Positions 51,105 to 62,392 are shown, numbered from the stretch's first letter. The stretch is 64,000 nt of DNA from Bacillus sp. B15-48 (GCF_016879755.1 NZ_WOFU01000002.1:434001-498000); one strand, 5' to 3'. The notes: generated from the sequence alone by a model not told the origin. Numbers and translations: made by a program.

Positions 51105-52986
51105 CTAATGACACCTCCATTTCTATCATTAAAGTAGATAGAATCTCATAATTATTGCTTTTCGCATGCCAAAATTGGTTGATTCCCGCTTCTTTAAATA
51201 ATTCACTAATTGTTTCGTCAGGAATACCTGCCATTGTTACTTGAATTTCCGGGAATTTAACCATAATATCTTTTAATAGATTAATTGCATCTTCATTATA
51301 CTGGCGCTGATCGCCACAAATACAATAATGTTTTAAGCCCGTTTTTTCAATAAAATCTGCAGCTTCATTAACGGTCGTTAACCCTTCACTTTTTTCTGCT
51401 AAAATTCCGCCTGCTGCCAAAAAGCCGGTAATAAAATCCGCTCTTGCTTTATGCTTTTTTAACTCTCCTAAGCAAAGTAAACCTACGCTTGGCTTTTTCC
51501 CTTTATCCTTTTCAATCGTTAATGCCCTAAATCGTAATTCTTCAAAAGGTTCGGCTAATCTTTTTACCTGAAGCGGTTTAAAAGTAATAGCCTGTTTTGT
51601 TTTGTTCACAATTTGTGGTTGTTTTACCTTTTCTTCTACCTTTGCATATACATTCGTTCCAATGATGCTCTGTTTACGAGTAAAAATATCCTTCTCTCTC
51701 TGTTCCCTCACATCGGCAATGGATTTTTGCAACCAATTCGCTTTTAAAGTTTCGACAATATCGCCCTGTTCTTCAATAACGAGGAAATATTCCCATGCTT
51801 TTTCTGCTAGCTCTTTAGTCAGAGCCTCAATATACCAGGAACCACCAGCAGGGTCGGCCACTTTTTCAAGATGTGATTCCGCTTTAAGGATTAACTGTGT
51901 ATTCCGGGCAATCCGTTCTGAGAAGGAAGAAGTCGCTCCAGTGGCTTCATCGAGTGTGCTAACACTCAAATAATGGACGCCCCCAAGCACAGCTGCAAAT
52001 GCTTCGTTTCCGGCACGCAACAAATTCACATATGGATCGAAAACCGTCTTTGTAAATGGTGATGTTTCTGCAGAAATTGCCATTTTTCGGGATTCCTCCG
52101 CCGCACCGTAGACCTCCATCGCTTTATTCCAAAGAATACGCGCTGCCCTTAACTTTGCTGTTTCCATAAAGAAATTGGCACCAATTGAAAAATGGAAAAC
52201 GAATTTTTCTAAGGCCTCTTCTATATTCCAACCATTGTCTAGTAATTTTTGAACATAAAAAACACCGGTTGCAAGGGCGATAGCCAATTCTTGAACTGCA
52301 TTCGCACCACTATTATGATAGATAGACGTATCAACAAGAATCGTTTTTACGTTAGGTAATTGTTGATTCCATACTTTGATCGTTTCCGCCCAATCAGAAA
52401 AGGTTTCGGATTCACTTTGATTAAAGCCCCCGTTTGCAGCGGATTCTGCAATCAAATCTGCGCCAATAAAACCGGTTGCTTCCGCACTGTCGTCCTGTAA
52501 TGTATCACTAACCCTTTTCAAAAAAGGACTTAAAAATCCTTTTGCATTTACACTAAAAGGTACGCCTAAACAATATTTTTTCAGAAGTGCTTCCAATTTA
52601 GCTTCTTCTTTCAATAACTCTTCTGTCACTTCAAGAGCGAAAGCCGTTTGTCCGGCTGAAAAAGCTGTTTTTAATTTGCCCTCGAGTTCGTCTACCGTAT
52701 CATACGATAGTTTATTAGCCACATGCCACGCTTTCCCATGATAACCACTCGAGTAACTCCCCCGCCTAAAATTAGCGACCCCTGGGTATTGTGCTAAACT
52801 GGGAGTGTCAATTTCCTCTTTTGTATAAAGTGGTTTTAAACGAATATTTTCATATGTACTGGTGAAAAGGGTTTCAATTTTCCTCCCTTTTAAGGATTGT
52901 TCCACTTGTGCAACCCACTCATCCACCGAATATGGAGTAAAGGTTGCAACTTTCATTTCCCCTAATTTCATAGAGTTACTGCCCAA
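51094..52986 (-). CDS. mutA: Methylmalonyl-CoA mutase small subunit
   Basis: Non-catalytic partner subunit, 630 aa, homologous to MutB but with a degenerate B12 domain: [20 protein letters not shown] replaces the region where the cobalt-binding histidine is found, as expected for MutA. Barrel motifs: [20 protein letters not shown] and [16 protein letters not shown]. The start is uncertain: TTG at 52986 or in-frame ATG codons at 5 and 10 codons downstream; the strong GAGGGGGG lies about 30 bases before the first. First gene of the mut operon, downstream of the bkd terminator. Confidence 0.92.
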   Translation of the reverse strand: MGSNSMKLGEMKVATFTPYSVDEWVAQVEQSLKGRKIETLFTSTYENIRLKPLYTKEEIDTPSLAQYPGVANFRRGSYSSGYHGKAWHVANKLSYDTVDELEGKLKTAFSAGQTAFALEVTEELLKEEAKLEALLKKYCLGVPFSVNAKGFLSPFLKRVSDTLQDDSAEATGFIGADLIAESAANGGFNQSESETFSDWAETIKVWNQQLPNVKTILVDTSIYHNSGANAVQELAIALATGVFYVQKLLDNGWNIEEALEKFVFHFSIGANFFMETAKLRAARILWNKAMEVYGAAEESRKMAISAETSPFTKTVFDPYVNLLRAGNEAFAAVLGGVHYLSVSTLDEATGATSSFSERIARNTQLILKAESHLEKVADPAGGSWYIEALTKELAEKAWEYFLVIEEQGDIVETLKANWLQKSIADVREQREKDIFTRKQSIIGTNVYAKVEEKVKQPQIVNKTKQAITFKPLQVKRLAEPFEELRFRALTIEKDKGKKPSVGLLCLGELKKHKARADFITGFLAAGGILAEKSEGLTTVNEAADFIEKTGLKHYCICGDQRQYNEDAINLLKDIMVKFPEIQVTMAGIPDETISELFKEAGINQFWHAKSNNYEILSTLMIEMEVSLDEK

Positions 52987-53094
52987 AACGGACAGCGTTC
53001 CCCCCTCTCTAACGTTAGAATTGTATAAAAATTCAAACTATAACTCCTTACATTTTAGTACAAATTGAGTAATCTAGCAATAAAGACGAAATAA

Positions 53095-53142
53095 AAACAC
53101 TGTACGAGATAAAGATGAGAGTCTTTATCTCGTACAGTGTCT
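53095..53142 (-). terminator. Strong terminator of the bkd operon
   Basis: A 19-bp perfect stem (ACACTGTACGAGATAAAGA and complement) with a 6-base loop, followed on the minus strand by TTTTAT. It separates bkd from mut transcription. Confidence 0.93.
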
Positions 53143-53148
53143 TTCATT

Positions 53149-54429
53149 CTAATAAATAGGTGTTGTTTCTTTCGATGTATTTTCTAAGATTTCTTTTACC
53201 CGTTTTAGGAATCTCCCGCATACTAGGCCGTCAAGTATTCGGTGATCTAACGACAAACATAGGTTCACCATTTCACGGACAGCAATCATGCTATTATTCA
53301 TAATCATTGGTCGTTTAACGATCGACTCAACTTGAAGAATGGCTGCCTGAGGATAATTTATAATTCCCATAGACTGAACGGAACCGAATGAGCCTGTGTT
53401 GTTTACGGTAAAAGTCCCCCCCTGCATATCTTCCGTACAGAGTTTTCCCGAGCGAACTTTTTCAGCTAGTTCAGCAATTTCGCGAGCTATACCTTTCACC
53501 GATTTTTCATCAGCATTTTTAATTACCGGAACATATAGCGCCTCCTCAGTAGCAACAGCAATAGAAAGATTCACTTCTTTTTTTTGGATAATTTTATCGC
53601 CAGCCCAAATCGAGTTTACTTGTGGGAATTCCTTTAACGCTTGTGCGGCAGCTTTAACAAAAAAGGCAAAGTAAGTTAAATTAAAACCTTCCGTCCTCTT
53701 GAAGTCATCTTTAAGTTCATTCCGATAACTAACGAGATTCGTTACGTCGACTTCAATCATTGTCCAAGCATGTGGAATCTCTTGTTTGCTACGGACCATA
53801 TTTGTGGCAATAGTCTTTCTTATTCCAGTTACAGCAATTTCTATATCACCTTTACGCATGGAGGGAGAAGGTATAGGAGAAGGTTGAACGAGTTTATCTT
53901 CAATGCGAACTGGTACTTTTGCCTGTGTTATATCTTTATCTAGTGTCGCTTTCGACTCGATTACCCTTAGCAAATCTTTACGAGTGATTCGTCCACCTGC
54001 CCCACTCCCAGTTATGCTCGCTAAGTCAATCCCATGTTCTTGTGAGAGCTTAAGAACCGCTGGAGAATATCTCATCTTCTTATGATTTTCATTAGAATCG
54101 CTTTTCAATAAACCTTTCTTCTTTTCACTGGAGGCAGTCTCATTAGTCTCCTTCTCCGGCTTCACCTCTGTGATTCCCTCAAGGCTACTCTCAGTTTCAA
54201 TTACTAAAATGGTTTCTCCTACAGAAATTGTATCTCCCTCACTGGCTACTAATTCTTTAACCGTCCCCGAAAAAGACGAAGGAATTTCAGCATTTACCTT
54301 ATCACTCGTTATCTCTGCAAGCGGATCATATTTATTTACTGTATCTCCTGGGGAAACAAGCCACTTACTGACTGTCCCTTCAGTAACACTTTCTCCGAGC
54401 TGGGGCATTTTTATATGTTCAACAGTCAA
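53149..54429 (-). CDS. bkdB: Branched-chain alpha-keto acid dehydrogenase E2 (lipoamide acyltransferase)
   Basis: E2 core of the branched-chain keto acid dehydrogenase. Single N-terminal lipoyl domain with the lipoylation lysine in EITSDKVNAEI, a charged linker, the E1/E3-binding domain (RYSPAVLKLSQEHGIDLASI), and the acyltransferase domain ending in CLSLDHRILDG with catalytic His and Asp. The TTG start 6-7 bases after AAAGGAGGG gives MTVEHIKMPQLGESVTEGTV; 17 more codons are open upstream. Last gene of the bkd operon. Confidence 0.95.
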   Translation of the reverse strand: MTVEHIKMPQLGESVTEGTVSKWLVSPGDTVNKYDPLAEITSDKVNAEIPSSFSGTVKELVASEGDTISVGETILVIETESSLEGITEVKPEKETNETASSEKKKGLLKSDSNENHKKMRYSPAVLKLSQEHGIDLASITGSGAGGRITRKDLLRVIESKATLDKDITQAKVPVRIEDKLVQPSPIPSPSMRKGDIEIAVTGIRKTIATNMVRSKQEIPHAWTMIEVDVTNLVSYRNELKDDFKRTEGFNLTYFAFFVKAAAQALKEFPQVNSIWAGDKIIQKKEVNLSIAVATEEALYVPVIKNADEKSVKGIAREIAELAEKVRSGKLCTEDMQGGTFTVNNTGSFGSVQSMGIINYPQAAILQVESIVKRPMIMNNSMIAVREMVNLCLSLDHRILDGLVCGRFLKRVKEILENTSKETTPIY

Positions 54430-54445
54430 GGATGTCCCTCCTTTC

Positions 54446-55429
54446 TTAAAATTCTGCGAGTTCTCGCATTGCTTTTTCAACTTTATCAGGATTGATCATA
54501 AAAAATTTCTCCATCGTTGGTGCATATGGCATTGCAGGCACATCAGGTCCAGCAAGCCGGCGAATGGGTGCGTCTAAATCGAAGAGACAATGTTCAGCTA
54601 TAATCGCAGACACTTCGCTCATGACACTTCCTTCAAGATTATCTTCTGTTATTAAAAGTACCTTTCCCGTCTTTGATGCCGCTTCAATAATCGCAGATTT
54701 ATCTAACGGATATACGGTTCTAAGATCGAGAATATGCGTTGAAATCCCGTCTTTCGCTAATTGTTCTGCTGCTTGTAGGGCAAAATGTACACATAAGCCA
54801 TACGTAATAACAGTAATGTCTTCCCCTTCTCTTTTCACATCTGCTTTTCCAATTGGAAGAATGTAATCAGCATCCGGTACCTCTCCTTTAATTAGACGAT
54901 AGGCACGTTTATGTTCAAAGAATAATACCGGATCATTATCTCGAATCGCGGCTTTTAATAAACCTTTCACATCATAAGGGGTCGATGGCATGACAATTTT
55001 TAAACCAGGTTGGTTGGCAAAGACCGCCTCCACTGACTGTGAATGATATAAAGCACCATGTATGCCGCCGCCATAGGGAGCACGGATGACGATTGGACAG
55101 GTCCAATCATTATTCGAACGATAACGAATTTTAGCTGCTTCAGAAATGATCTGGTTAACGGCAGGCATAATAAAATCAGCAAATTGCATTTCGGCAATTG
55201 GTCTCATGCCATACATTGCTGCTCCAATCCCAACTCCAGCGATCGCTGACTCAGCCAATGGGGTATCAATCACGCGATGTTCGCCATATTTCTCATAAAG
55301 GCCTTGTGTTGCTTTAAATACCCCGCCTTTTTTCCCAACATCTTCTCCTAAAACAAAAACTTTTTGATCCCTTTCCATCTCTTCATCAATCGCTTGAGTT
55401 ACAGCATCTATATAAGAGATAATCGCCAT
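54446..55429 (-). CDS. bkdAB: Branched-chain keto acid dehydrogenase E1 beta subunit
   Basis: Transketolase-like E1 beta subunit (327 aa) that pairs with BkdAA. MAIISYIDAVTQAIDEEMER, GEDVGKKGGVFKAT and the C-terminal transketolase domain DITVITYGLCVHFALQAAEQ are standard. It begins 12 bases after bkdAA, in the same order as B. subtilis. Together E1 alpha and beta decarboxylate branched-chain 2-oxo acids using thiamine diphosphate. Confidence 0.95.
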   Translation of the reverse strand: MAIISYIDAVTQAIDEEMERDQKVFVLGEDVGKKGGVFKATQGLYEKYGEHRVIDTPLAESAIAGVGIGAAMYGMRPIAEMQFADFIMPAVNQIISEAAKIRYRSNNDWTCPIVIRAPYGGGIHGALYHSQSVEAVFANQPGLKIVMPSTPYDVKGLLKAAIRDNDPVLFFEHKRAYRLIKGEVPDADYILPIGKADVKREGEDITVITYGLCVHFALQAAEQLAKDGISTHILDLRTVYPLDKSAIIEAASKTGKVLLITEDNLEGSVMSEVSAIIAEHCLFDLDAPIRRLAGPDVPAMPYAPTMEKFFMINPDKVEKAMRELAEF

Positions 55430-55441
55430 TTTGTTCCCCCC

Positions 55442-56437
55442 TTACTCTTCTGCGTACACATATTTTAGGGCTTCTTCTGGTTTCGCATACGGTGCATTCT
55501 CTGCATACTCTGTTGCCTCATTCACCATCTGCATCACCTTATCATTGATTTCTTTTTCAGTTTCATCATTCAAAACACCTGTCGCTTTTAAATAGACTGT
55601 AAATGTAATAACCGGGTCCATTGTCTTTGCTTCCGCTACCTCAGCCGGTGCCCGGTAACTACGATCATCATCGTCTGAAGAATGAGGAGTTAAGCGATAG
55701 CAAATGGTCTCAATTAATGTTGGTCCCTCTCCTTTGCGACCACGTTCAACCGCTTGTTTTATTACTTTATAAACTTCTAAAGGATCATTTCCATTAACAG
55801 TAAATCCAGGCATACCATAGCCAATCGCACGATCAGATACCTTTTCACAAGCCAATTGCTTATTCTGGGGAACGGATATGGCATATTTATTATTTTCACA
55901 CATAAAGATAACAGGTAATTTATGCACTCCTGCAAAGTTTGCCCCTTCATGAAAATCACCTTGGTTAGAAGATCCTTCACCAAAGCTGACGTACGTCACT
56001 AAATCTTTCCCTTCCATTTTTCCTGCTAAAGCAAAGCCCACCGCATGCGGTACTTGAGTGGTAACCGGTGAAGATCCAGTAACAATACGGTTCTTCTTTT
56101 GGCCAAAATGCCCTGGCATTTGCCGGCCGCCCGAGTTCGGATCTTCTGCTTTTGCAAACGCCGAAAGCATTACTTCACGAGGGGTCATGCCAAAAGCTAG
56201 CACAACACCAAGGTCCCGATAATATGGAAGTACAAAATCCTTCTCTTTATCTAAAGCAAATGCTGCACCTATTTGCGCGGCTTCTTGGCCTTGACAAGAA
56301 ATAACAAAAGGTATTTTCCCAGCTCGATTTAGAAGCCACATCCGTTCATCTAATCGGCGGGCAAGGAGCATCGTCTCATACATCTCAAGGACTTGTTGGT
56401 CACTTAAACCTAGTTCATGATGGCGATTTTCAACCAA
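55442..56437 (-). CDS. bkdAA: Branched-chain keto acid dehydrogenase E1 alpha subunit
   Basis: Thiamine-diphosphate-dependent E1 alpha, 331 aa. ThDP-binding motif from GEGSSNQGDFHEGANFAG to CENNKYAIS, and the phosphorylation-loop-like RLTPHSSDDDDRSYR near the active site. YETMLLARRLDERMWLLNRA at the N-terminus is typical. It starts 18 bases after lpdV. Confidence 0.95.
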   Translation of the reverse strand: MVENRHHELGLSDQQVLEMYETMLLARRLDERMWLLNRAGKIPFVISCQGQEAAQIGAAFALDKEKDFVLPYYRDLGVVLAFGMTPREVMLSAFAKAEDPNSGGRQMPGHFGQKKNRIVTGSSPVTTQVPHAVGFALAGKMEGKDLVTYVSFGEGSSNQGDFHEGANFAGVHKLPVIFMCENNKYAISVPQNKQLACEKVSDRAIGYGMPGFTVNGNDPLEVYKVIKQAVERGRKGEGPTLIETICYRLTPHSSDDDDRSYRAPAEVAEAKTMDPVITFTVYLKATGVLNDETEKEINDKVMQMVNEATEYAENAPYAKPEEALKYVYAEE

Positions 56438-56455
56438 TGGATTTCCCTCCTAAAC

Positions 56456-57877
56456 TTATAAATGTATCGATTTCCCATCAACAGCAAGTGCCGCTTCTCC
56501 CATCGCTTCAGATAAGCTTGGGTGCGGATGAATCGTGCGGGCGATTTCCCAAGGGGTCGCATCGAGAACTTTCGCAAGCCCAGCCTCAGTAATCATATCG
56601 GTGACATGTGGACCAATCATATGAACTCCGAGAAGGTCATCGCTGTTTTCGTCGGCAATGATTTTAACAAACCCATCTGATTCCCCGTACACAAGTGCTT
56701 TTCCAATTGCTTTAAAAGGAAATTTCCCTATTTTAATTGCAAATCCATTTTCAATTGCTTCGTTTTCTGTCATCCCTACGCTCGCCACCTCAGGAGAACT
56801 ATAAATACATTTTGGGACGAGATGACGATCAAGTGAAGAAGGATTTTCGCCTGCGATATGCTCAACTGCAACGATTCCTTCTTGAGCTGCTACATGGGCT
56901 AATTGCAACCCACCGATGCAGTCACCGATTGCATAAATATGAGATTCCTTTGTTTGATAATACTGATTTGTTACGATATAGCCTTTTTCTACTTGTATCT
57001 CCGTATTTTCAATCCCTATTCCTGTAATCGCTGCTTCCCGACCAACTGAGATTAGCACTTTGTCAGCATCATACTCTTCCTGTTTCCCATTAATATCAAC
57101 AGTAAACTTTACGCTATCACTTGTTGTAAGAGTTTCAGGCAACACTCTTGCCCTTGTTACAACCTTAATCCCTTTTCGCTTTAATAAACGTTGCATTTCA
57201 CGAGAGATATCCATATCTTCTGTTGGAAGGATACGTTGTGCGAACTCAATAACTGTTACATCAACACCAAAATCAGACATCATCGATGCCCATTCAATTC
57301 CAATAACACCGCCACCGACTATGATGATAGATTTTGGCAAGTCCTCTAATTCAAGCGCCTCATCAGATGTCAATACATAAGAACCGTCTGCCTCTAGTCC
57401 TGCAATCATTCTTGGTTTAGACCCAGTTGCTATAATTATATTTTTGGGGATAAGCATCTCATTTTCACTGCCATTTTTCATCTCAACGGAAATCGTTCCA
57501 GGCATGGGAGAAAATATCGATGGCCCAAGAATTCTCCCAATTCCTTCATATACATCGATTTTCCCTTGTTTCATCAAGTGTTGGACACCTTTATATAGTT
57601 GTTCAATAACCCTATTTTTCCGTTCCTGGACTTTTGAAAAGTCTACCTTCACTTCGCCAGTGATGATACCAAATTCTTCGCCGCGTTTCGTTGTAGCCAT
57701 AACTTCTGCACTACGAAGTAAAGCTTTACTCGGAATACACCCTTTGTGTAAACAAGTTCCGCCTAGCTTTCCTTTTTCAACAATAGCTGTCTTCAAACCA
57801 AATTGTGATGCTCTAATGGCAGCTACGTACCCACCTGTTCCACCACCTAAAATGACTAAATCATATTCTTCTGCCAT
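56456..57877 (-). CDS. lpdV: Dihydrolipoyl dehydrogenase LpdV (E3)
   Basis: FAD-dependent E3 of the branched-chain complex, 473 aa. FAD site VILGGGTGGYVAAIRASQFG, the redox-active disulfide in GGTCLHKGCIPSKALLRSAE, NAD site IIVGGGVIGIEWASM, and the C-terminal catalytic His-Glu pair in TIHPHPSLSEAMGEAAL. The LH in GGTCLHKGC is the form usual for LpdV-type E3. It starts 12 bases after buk. Confidence 0.95.
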   Translation of the reverse strand: MAEEYDLVILGGGTGGYVAAIRASQFGLKTAIVEKGKLGGTCLHKGCIPSKALLRSAEVMATTKRGEEFGIITGEVKVDFSKVQERKNRVIEQLYKGVQHLMKQGKIDVYEGIGRILGPSIFSPMPGTISVEMKNGSENEMLIPKNIIIATGSKPRMIAGLEADGSYVLTSDEALELEDLPKSIIIVGGGVIGIEWASMMSDFGVDVTVIEFAQRILPTEDMDISREMQRLLKRKGIKVVTRARVLPETLTTSDSVKFTVDINGKQEEYDADKVLISVGREAAITGIGIENTEIQVEKGYIVTNQYYQTKESHIYAIGDCIGGLQLAHVAAQEGIVAVEHIAGENPSSLDRHLVPKCIYSSPEVASVGMTENEAIENGFAIKIGKFPFKAIGKALVYGESDGFVKIIADENSDDLLGVHMIGPHVTDMITEAGLAKVLDATPWEIARTIHPHPSLSEAMGEAALAVDGKSIHL

Positions 57878-57889
57878 AAATTATCCTCC

Positions 57890-58978
57890 TCAGCGCCCAC
57901 CAGGGTAAATTTTGCTTTGCTCTTCACCAGATAACACCCTTAGTGCACCCTCAGCAAGAGCATGTAATTCATTTTCACCTGGATGAACTAAAACATCGGC
58001 GATCCAATTAACCCGCTCAGAGATTTCATTTACGAATTCTTTTCCATAAGCAAGGCCGCCTGTAAGAACGATTGCATCGACCTTTCCGTATAAAACTGCA
58101 CTTGCCGCTCCTATTTCTTTTGCCACTTGGTAAGCCATTGCTTTATAAATAAATCCCGCCTCTTTATCCCCTTTTTCAATCATTTCTTCAACCTTAATTG
58201 CATCATTTGTACCTAAATATCCAACTAACCCTCCTTGACCAACAATCATCTTCATGATTTCATCACGGTAATAATTACCCGAAAAACATAGTGAAATGAG
58301 ATCGCCAGTAGGTACTGTCCCTGCACGCTCAGGGCTAAACGGACCATCACCGTGAAGTCCATTGTTGACATCAATAACTTTCCCGTTTTTATGAACACCT
58401 ACGGTGATTCCTCCGCCTAAATGAGTAACAATTAAATTCATTTGTTCATATTTCTTACCATAGTCCTTAGCCACACGCCGAGCCACGGCCTTTTGGTTGA
58501 GGGCGTGAAAAATACTTCTTCTTTCAATTAAAGGAAATCCAGAGATTCGCGCGATTGGTTCTAACTCATCAACAACAACAGGATCAACAATATAAGCAGT
58601 GATATTTAAACCACTGGCTATTTCATAAGCAAGAATAGCACCAAGATTAGAAGCATGCTGCCCTAAAAAACCCGAGTGTAAATCGGCTAACATCTCATGA
58701 TTAACGATATATGTGCCACCTTCAATTGGGCGTAGCAGTCCACCACGACCACATACCGCATGTAATTTTGATAAATTGATTCCCTCAACATCGAGCGTTT
58801 CTAAAATGGTTTTCTTCCTTAACACATACTGGTCCATAATCTTTTCAAATGAATGAAGCATATTTTCGTCATGCCGTATTGAATGTTCAAAAATAGGAAG
58901 CTCATTGATAAAGACTCCAATTTTGGTTGAGGTTGAACCAGGGTTAATTGTGAGTATCCGATATTCCAGTGGCTGCAA
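57890..58978 (-). CDS. buk: Branched-chain fatty acid / butyrate kinase
   Basis: ASKHA-fold acetokinase-family enzyme, 362 aa, that makes ATP from an acyl-phosphate. [16 protein letters not shown] at the N-terminus, [20 protein letters not shown] (phosphate-2 motif) and [19 protein letters not shown], and [16 protein letters not shown] at the end. In the known operon the acyl-phosphate comes from Ptb, whose gene is not present here. It lies between bcd and lpdV. Confidence 0.94.
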   Translation of the reverse strand: MQPLEYRILTINPGSTSTKIGVFINELPIFEHSIRHDENMLHSFEKIMDQYVLRKKTILETLDVEGINLSKLHAVCGRGGLLRPIEGGTYIVNHEMLADLHSGFLGQHASNLGAILAYEIASGLNITAYIVDPVVVDELEPIARISGFPLIERRSIFHALNQKAVARRVAKDYGKKYEQMNLIVTHLGGGITVGVHKNGKVIDVNNGLHGDGPFSPERAGTVPTGDLISLCFSGNYYRDEIMKMIVGQGGLVGYLGTNDAIKVEEMIEKGDKEAGFIYKAMAYQVAKEIGAASAVLYGKVDAIVLTGGLAYGKEFVNEISERVNWIADVLVHPGENELHALAEGALRVLSGEEQSKIYPGGR

Positions 58979-59042
58979 AATTCAAACCTCCATCAGGAAA
59001 GATCCTTAGTAAACAAACTGAAAAACTTTCCAGCCTTTATTT

Positions 59043-60137
59043 TTACCTTCGACTTAAAATATGGTGTCCATTCTGTAAAAATTGACTACGTGAATTACGC
59101 ATCCGTTCTATTCGTTCTTCAGCCATTCGATCGGCTGCCATATAGGTCGGTATGCTATCTCGTTTAGCAATTTGAATTACTTTTTCAATATTATTATAAA
59201 TTTGCTCTACCTTCTTAAGAGCACGCTCCTGATTATATCCAGATAATTCATCTGCAACATTAATTACACCACCAGCATTAATGACATAATCTGGCGCGTA
59301 AACAATCCCTAATTCATGAATAATATCTCCGTGCTTAGTTTCCTTCAATTGATTATTGGCTGCACCTGCAATTACTTTCGCCTTGAATTGAGGGATCGTC
59401 TCATCATTAATCACTGCACCAAGTGCACACGGGGCAAAGATGTCACATTCAACGGCATAAATATCATCGGGATTCACTGCCTCAGCACTAAACTCTTCAA
59501 TAGCCCTTTGAACAGCATCTTTATTGATATCAGTAACGATTAGTTTTGCCCCTTCTTCATGTAAATGACGACAGAGATTGTATGCAACATTTCCAACCCC
59601 CTGAACTGCGACTACCTTTCCCTCAAGGGAATCTGTACCGTATACTGCTTTACACGCTGCTTTTATCCCTCGGTACACTCCAAACGCTGTAACAGGAGAT
59701 GGATTACCCGAAGAACCAAAAGCTGGAGAAATACCAGTAACATAGTCAGTTTCTTCATGAATGATGTCCATGTCCGCAACGGTTGTACCTACATCCTCAG
59801 CCGTAATATAACGCCCATTCAACCCTTGAATATAGCGTCCAAAAGCACGAAACATCTCTTCATTTTTATCTTTGCGCGGGTCACCGATAATCACTGTTTT
59901 TCCACCGCCAAGATTTAAACCTGCCGCCGCATTCTTATAAGTCATCCCCTTGGCAAGCCTGAGGGCGTCTTCGATAGCTGCTTCCTCTGAAGAATACGTC
60001 CACATTCTTGTTCCACCAAGAGCAGGACCAAGAGTTGTATCATGTATCGCAATGATCGCTTTTAATCCAGATTGTTTATCCTGACATAAAACCATTTGTT
60101 CATAATCGTACTTTTCAAGGTAAGCAAAAATCTCCAT
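59043..60137 (-). CDS. bcd: Leucine dehydrogenase
   Basis: NAD-dependent dehydrogenase (364 aa, the B. subtilis length) that deaminates leucine, isoleucine and valine. Glu/Leu/Phe/Val dehydrogenase signature [20 protein letters not shown] with the catalytic lysine, and the Rossmann motif [19 protein letters not shown]. The ATG 7 bases after AGGAGG is used; a longer frame of 22 codons upstream has no binding site. First gene of the bkd operon and about 100 bases downstream of a sigma-54 promoter. Confidence 0.95.
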   Translation of the reverse strand: MEIFAYLEKYDYEQMVLCQDKQSGLKAIIAIHDTTLGPALGGTRMWTYSSEEAAIEDALRLAKGMTYKNAAAGLNLGGGKTVIIGDPRKDKNEEMFRAFGRYIQGLNGRYITAEDVGTTVADMDIIHEETDYVTGISPAFGSSGNPSPVTAFGVYRGIKAACKAVYGTDSLEGKVVAVQGVGNVAYNLCRHLHEEGAKLIVTDINKDAVQRAIEEFSAEAVNPDDIYAVECDIFAPCALGAVINDETIPQFKAKVIAGAANNQLKETKHGDIIHELGIVYAPDYVINAGGVINVADELSGYNQERALKKVEQIYNNIEKVIQIAKRDSIPTYMAADRMAEERIERMRNSRSQFLQNGHHILSRR

Positions 60138-60247
60138 TTTTATCCTCCTAGATACTCTTTCTTTAAGTTGTTTATCTCGTTTTTGTTCTAGTTTCTGGAG
60201 CAATGTTCCTTGCCTTCATTCCTTAACAATTTGTTACTTAATTATTA

Positions 60248-60264
60248 AGCAAAATTCATGCCAA
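60248..60264 (-). promoter_or_regulatory. Sigma-54 (SigL) promoter of the bkd operon
   Basis: Minus-strand TTGGCATGAATTTTGCT matches the -24/-12 consensus YTGGCAYGN4TTGCW at every position. It is about 110 bases upstream of bcd, just downstream of bkdR. SigL control of bkd by BkdR is established in B. subtilis. Confidence 0.92.
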
Positions 60265-60331
60265 TCTAATAACACTCTAATTTCATTGTCTTTCGCTGAT
60301 TTTTCTTGCAAAAAATTACATACAATGCATA

Positions 60332-62392
60332 TTATTGCATGCTATTTATTTCAAGATTTAATTTTTCGAGTTTGTAGTAGAGGCTTCTCACTGAAATTCC
60401 TAAGGATTTTGCCGTTAGTGTCTTATTTCCACCCAGTTTTTCCAAAGTATCTGTAATTATTTTTGCTTCATACTTCTTTAATTGAAGCGCAAGTGGTTCT
60501 ATCCCTTCTCCCTTATCTATCCCATTCGAAGCTAAATATGATTCGTTACTTACAAACTCTGGAAGGTGGATTCCCTCCATTTGCGTCTCGTGATATTTCA
60601 TAAAGATAATTGCTCTTCCTAAAACATTTTCAAGTTCCCTAACATTCCCTGGCCATTCATATTGCATTAATTTCATTATCGCTGGTTGTGATACTCCGGA
60701 AACGTTCCTGCCATAATCTTGATTAATCTTTTGGATTAACCTTCCACAGAGGTAAGGAATATCTTCTTTCCTTGCTCTTAAAGACGGGATATGTATAGGC
60801 ATTCGATTTAAACGATAATATAGGTCCTCTCTAAATGTTGCTTTAGCAATTGCTTTTTCCAAGTTCGTATTTGTTGCAGCAATAACGCGAACATTAACCG
60901 GAATCGCTTTTGTCCCTCCCACTCTCATTATTTCCTTCTCTTGAAGAACACGAAGCAATTTTGCTTGCGTATTTGCAGGTAGTTCCCCGATTTCATCTAA
61001 AAAAATACTCCCGTTATTTGCTTCTTCAAAATATCCGCGCTTCCCCCCTCTTTTTGCTCCTGAAAAAGCACCTTCTTCATACCCAAATAGCTCACTCTCC
61101 AACAATGACTCAGTTATCGCAGCACAATTTACACGGATAAATTTATTAAATTTCCGGTCGCTTTCATTATGTATTGCATGGGCAAATAACTCTTTTCCAG
61201 TACCAGATTCTCCTCTAAGCAGCACAGTAGCCGGAGTGTATGCACCTAGACGGGCTTGTTCGATCGCAATTTTCATTTCTTCCGATTCACCAATAATGTC
61301 TTGAAAGGTATACTTTGCTTCGAGTGTTCGAATGATTTGTCTAGCTCGAGTTAATTCTCTATTTAAAGATTTAATTTCCGACATATCATGTATGACTCCA
61401 ACGCTACCTTTTAATTTCCCATCAACAATAATCGGCGCGACGTTTACAACTACTTCTTTTTTATTAGGGCCAACCCTCATCGCAACTCCACGTACCGGTC
61501 TCCTAGTTTTTAAAACTCTCATATGCACGCTTTCACCTTCTGAAATATCTGCAGTTGCTGGTTTCCCAATCACCTCTTCTTCAGTTAAACCAGTAATACG
61601 TGTATAAGCACGATTAATAAGAATCCCATTTCCATTTTCATCAACAACCGAAATCGCCTCTTCACTCGATTGAATGATGGCCTCAAGCATTGTTTGAATT
61701 TCTTTTAAATTAGTCACTTCTCCGGCCAGGCGGACCATTTCTGTAATTTCTTTAAAAACAGCAAATGCCCCAATCACTCGATTTTTTTCATCAATCATCG
61801 GGATACGTGTTGTGAAAATTTTTGTTCCATTCGCCAAGAGTAGCTCTTGATTATTTTCTGCCTTTCGTGTCCCAATCACATGAAGAAGATGATTTTCTGG
61901 AACCACTTTTTGAATAGGTTGCCCAACAGCATTTTTAGTTGACACACCTAAGATTCTTTCCGCAGTTCGATTAAAAAGGGTAATAATCCCCTCTTTATTA
62001 ACTACAATCATTCCATCATCGCTCGAATTAAAAATGAGATCGTGCTTATACGTTTCATTTTTCAATACTTCAATGAGCTCGATTTTTTCTTCCAATAATT
62101 TTGAAACCATAAAAGCGACACTACCGGGGACAACAACCGTACTCTTTCCACACACCTCTTTTATTTTCTGAAACACTTCCATTTTTCCCGTCACTTCAAT
62201 AACTAAGTCGATTTTATCCGTTAAAAACGGTCGCCAATCCTTTCCAGTTGGGATTCCTAAGTTTTTAGCAAGCTGAATCCCCGGAGCAAGAATATCAACA
62301 TCAATGACAGCAACAATTTCCACACTTTTTTGCAGCATTCCAATGACTGTGCTGCCTCCCTTGCCTGCACCGACAACTAAAATATTTTGCAT
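60332..62392 (-). CDS. bkdR: Sigma-54-dependent activator BkdR
   Basis: Enhancer-binding protein, 686 aa. N-terminal Rossmann-like domain ([18 protein letters not shown]), two PAS domains (about residues 110-215 and 235-345), an AAA+ domain with Walker [15 protein letters not shown] and Walker [13 protein letters not shown], and a C-terminal Fis-type helix-turn-helix ([20 protein letters not shown]). The sigma-54-contact loop reads GAFSGA instead of the usual GAFTGA. Start chosen at the ATG after AGAGGTGAGAGG. It activates the bkd promoter in response to branched-chain amino acids. Confidence 0.93.
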   Translation of the reverse strand: MQNILVVGAGKGGSTVIGMLQKSVEIVAVIDVDILAPGIQLAKNLGIPTGKDWRPFLTDKIDLVIEVTGKMEVFQKIKEVCGKSTVVVPGSVAFMVSKLLEEKIELIEVLKNETYKHDLIFNSSDDGMIVVNKEGIITLFNRTAERILGVSTKNAVGQPIQKVVPENHLLHVIGTRKAENNQELLLANGTKIFTTRIPMIDEKNRVIGAFAVFKEITEMVRLAGEVTNLKEIQTMLEAIIQSSEEAISVVDENGNGILINRAYTRITGLTEEEVIGKPATADISEGESVHMRVLKTRRPVRGVAMRVGPNKKEVVVNVAPIIVDGKLKGSVGVIHDMSEIKSLNRELTRARQIIRTLEAKYTFQDIIGESEEMKIAIEQARLGAYTPATVLLRGESGTGKELFAHAIHNESDRKFNKFIRVNCAAITESLLESELFGYEEGAFSGAKRGGKRGYFEEANNGSIFLDEIGELPANTQAKLLRVLQEKEIMRVGGTKAIPVNVRVIAATNTNLEKAIAKATFREDLYYRLNRMPIHIPSLRARKEDIPYLCGRLIQKINQDYGRNVSGVSQPAIMKLMQYEWPGNVRELENVLGRAIIFMKYHETQMEGIHLPEFVSNESYLASNGIDKGEGIEPLALQLKKYEAKIITDTLEKLGGNKTLTAKSLGISVRSLYYKLEKLNLEINSMQ

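Noticed and set aside
60318-60341. Palindromic TGCAT...TGCA sequence at the bkdR end as a terminator
   Set aside because: The stem is short and AT-rich with no T tract; it may be a BkdR binding site but this cannot be supported from one copy.
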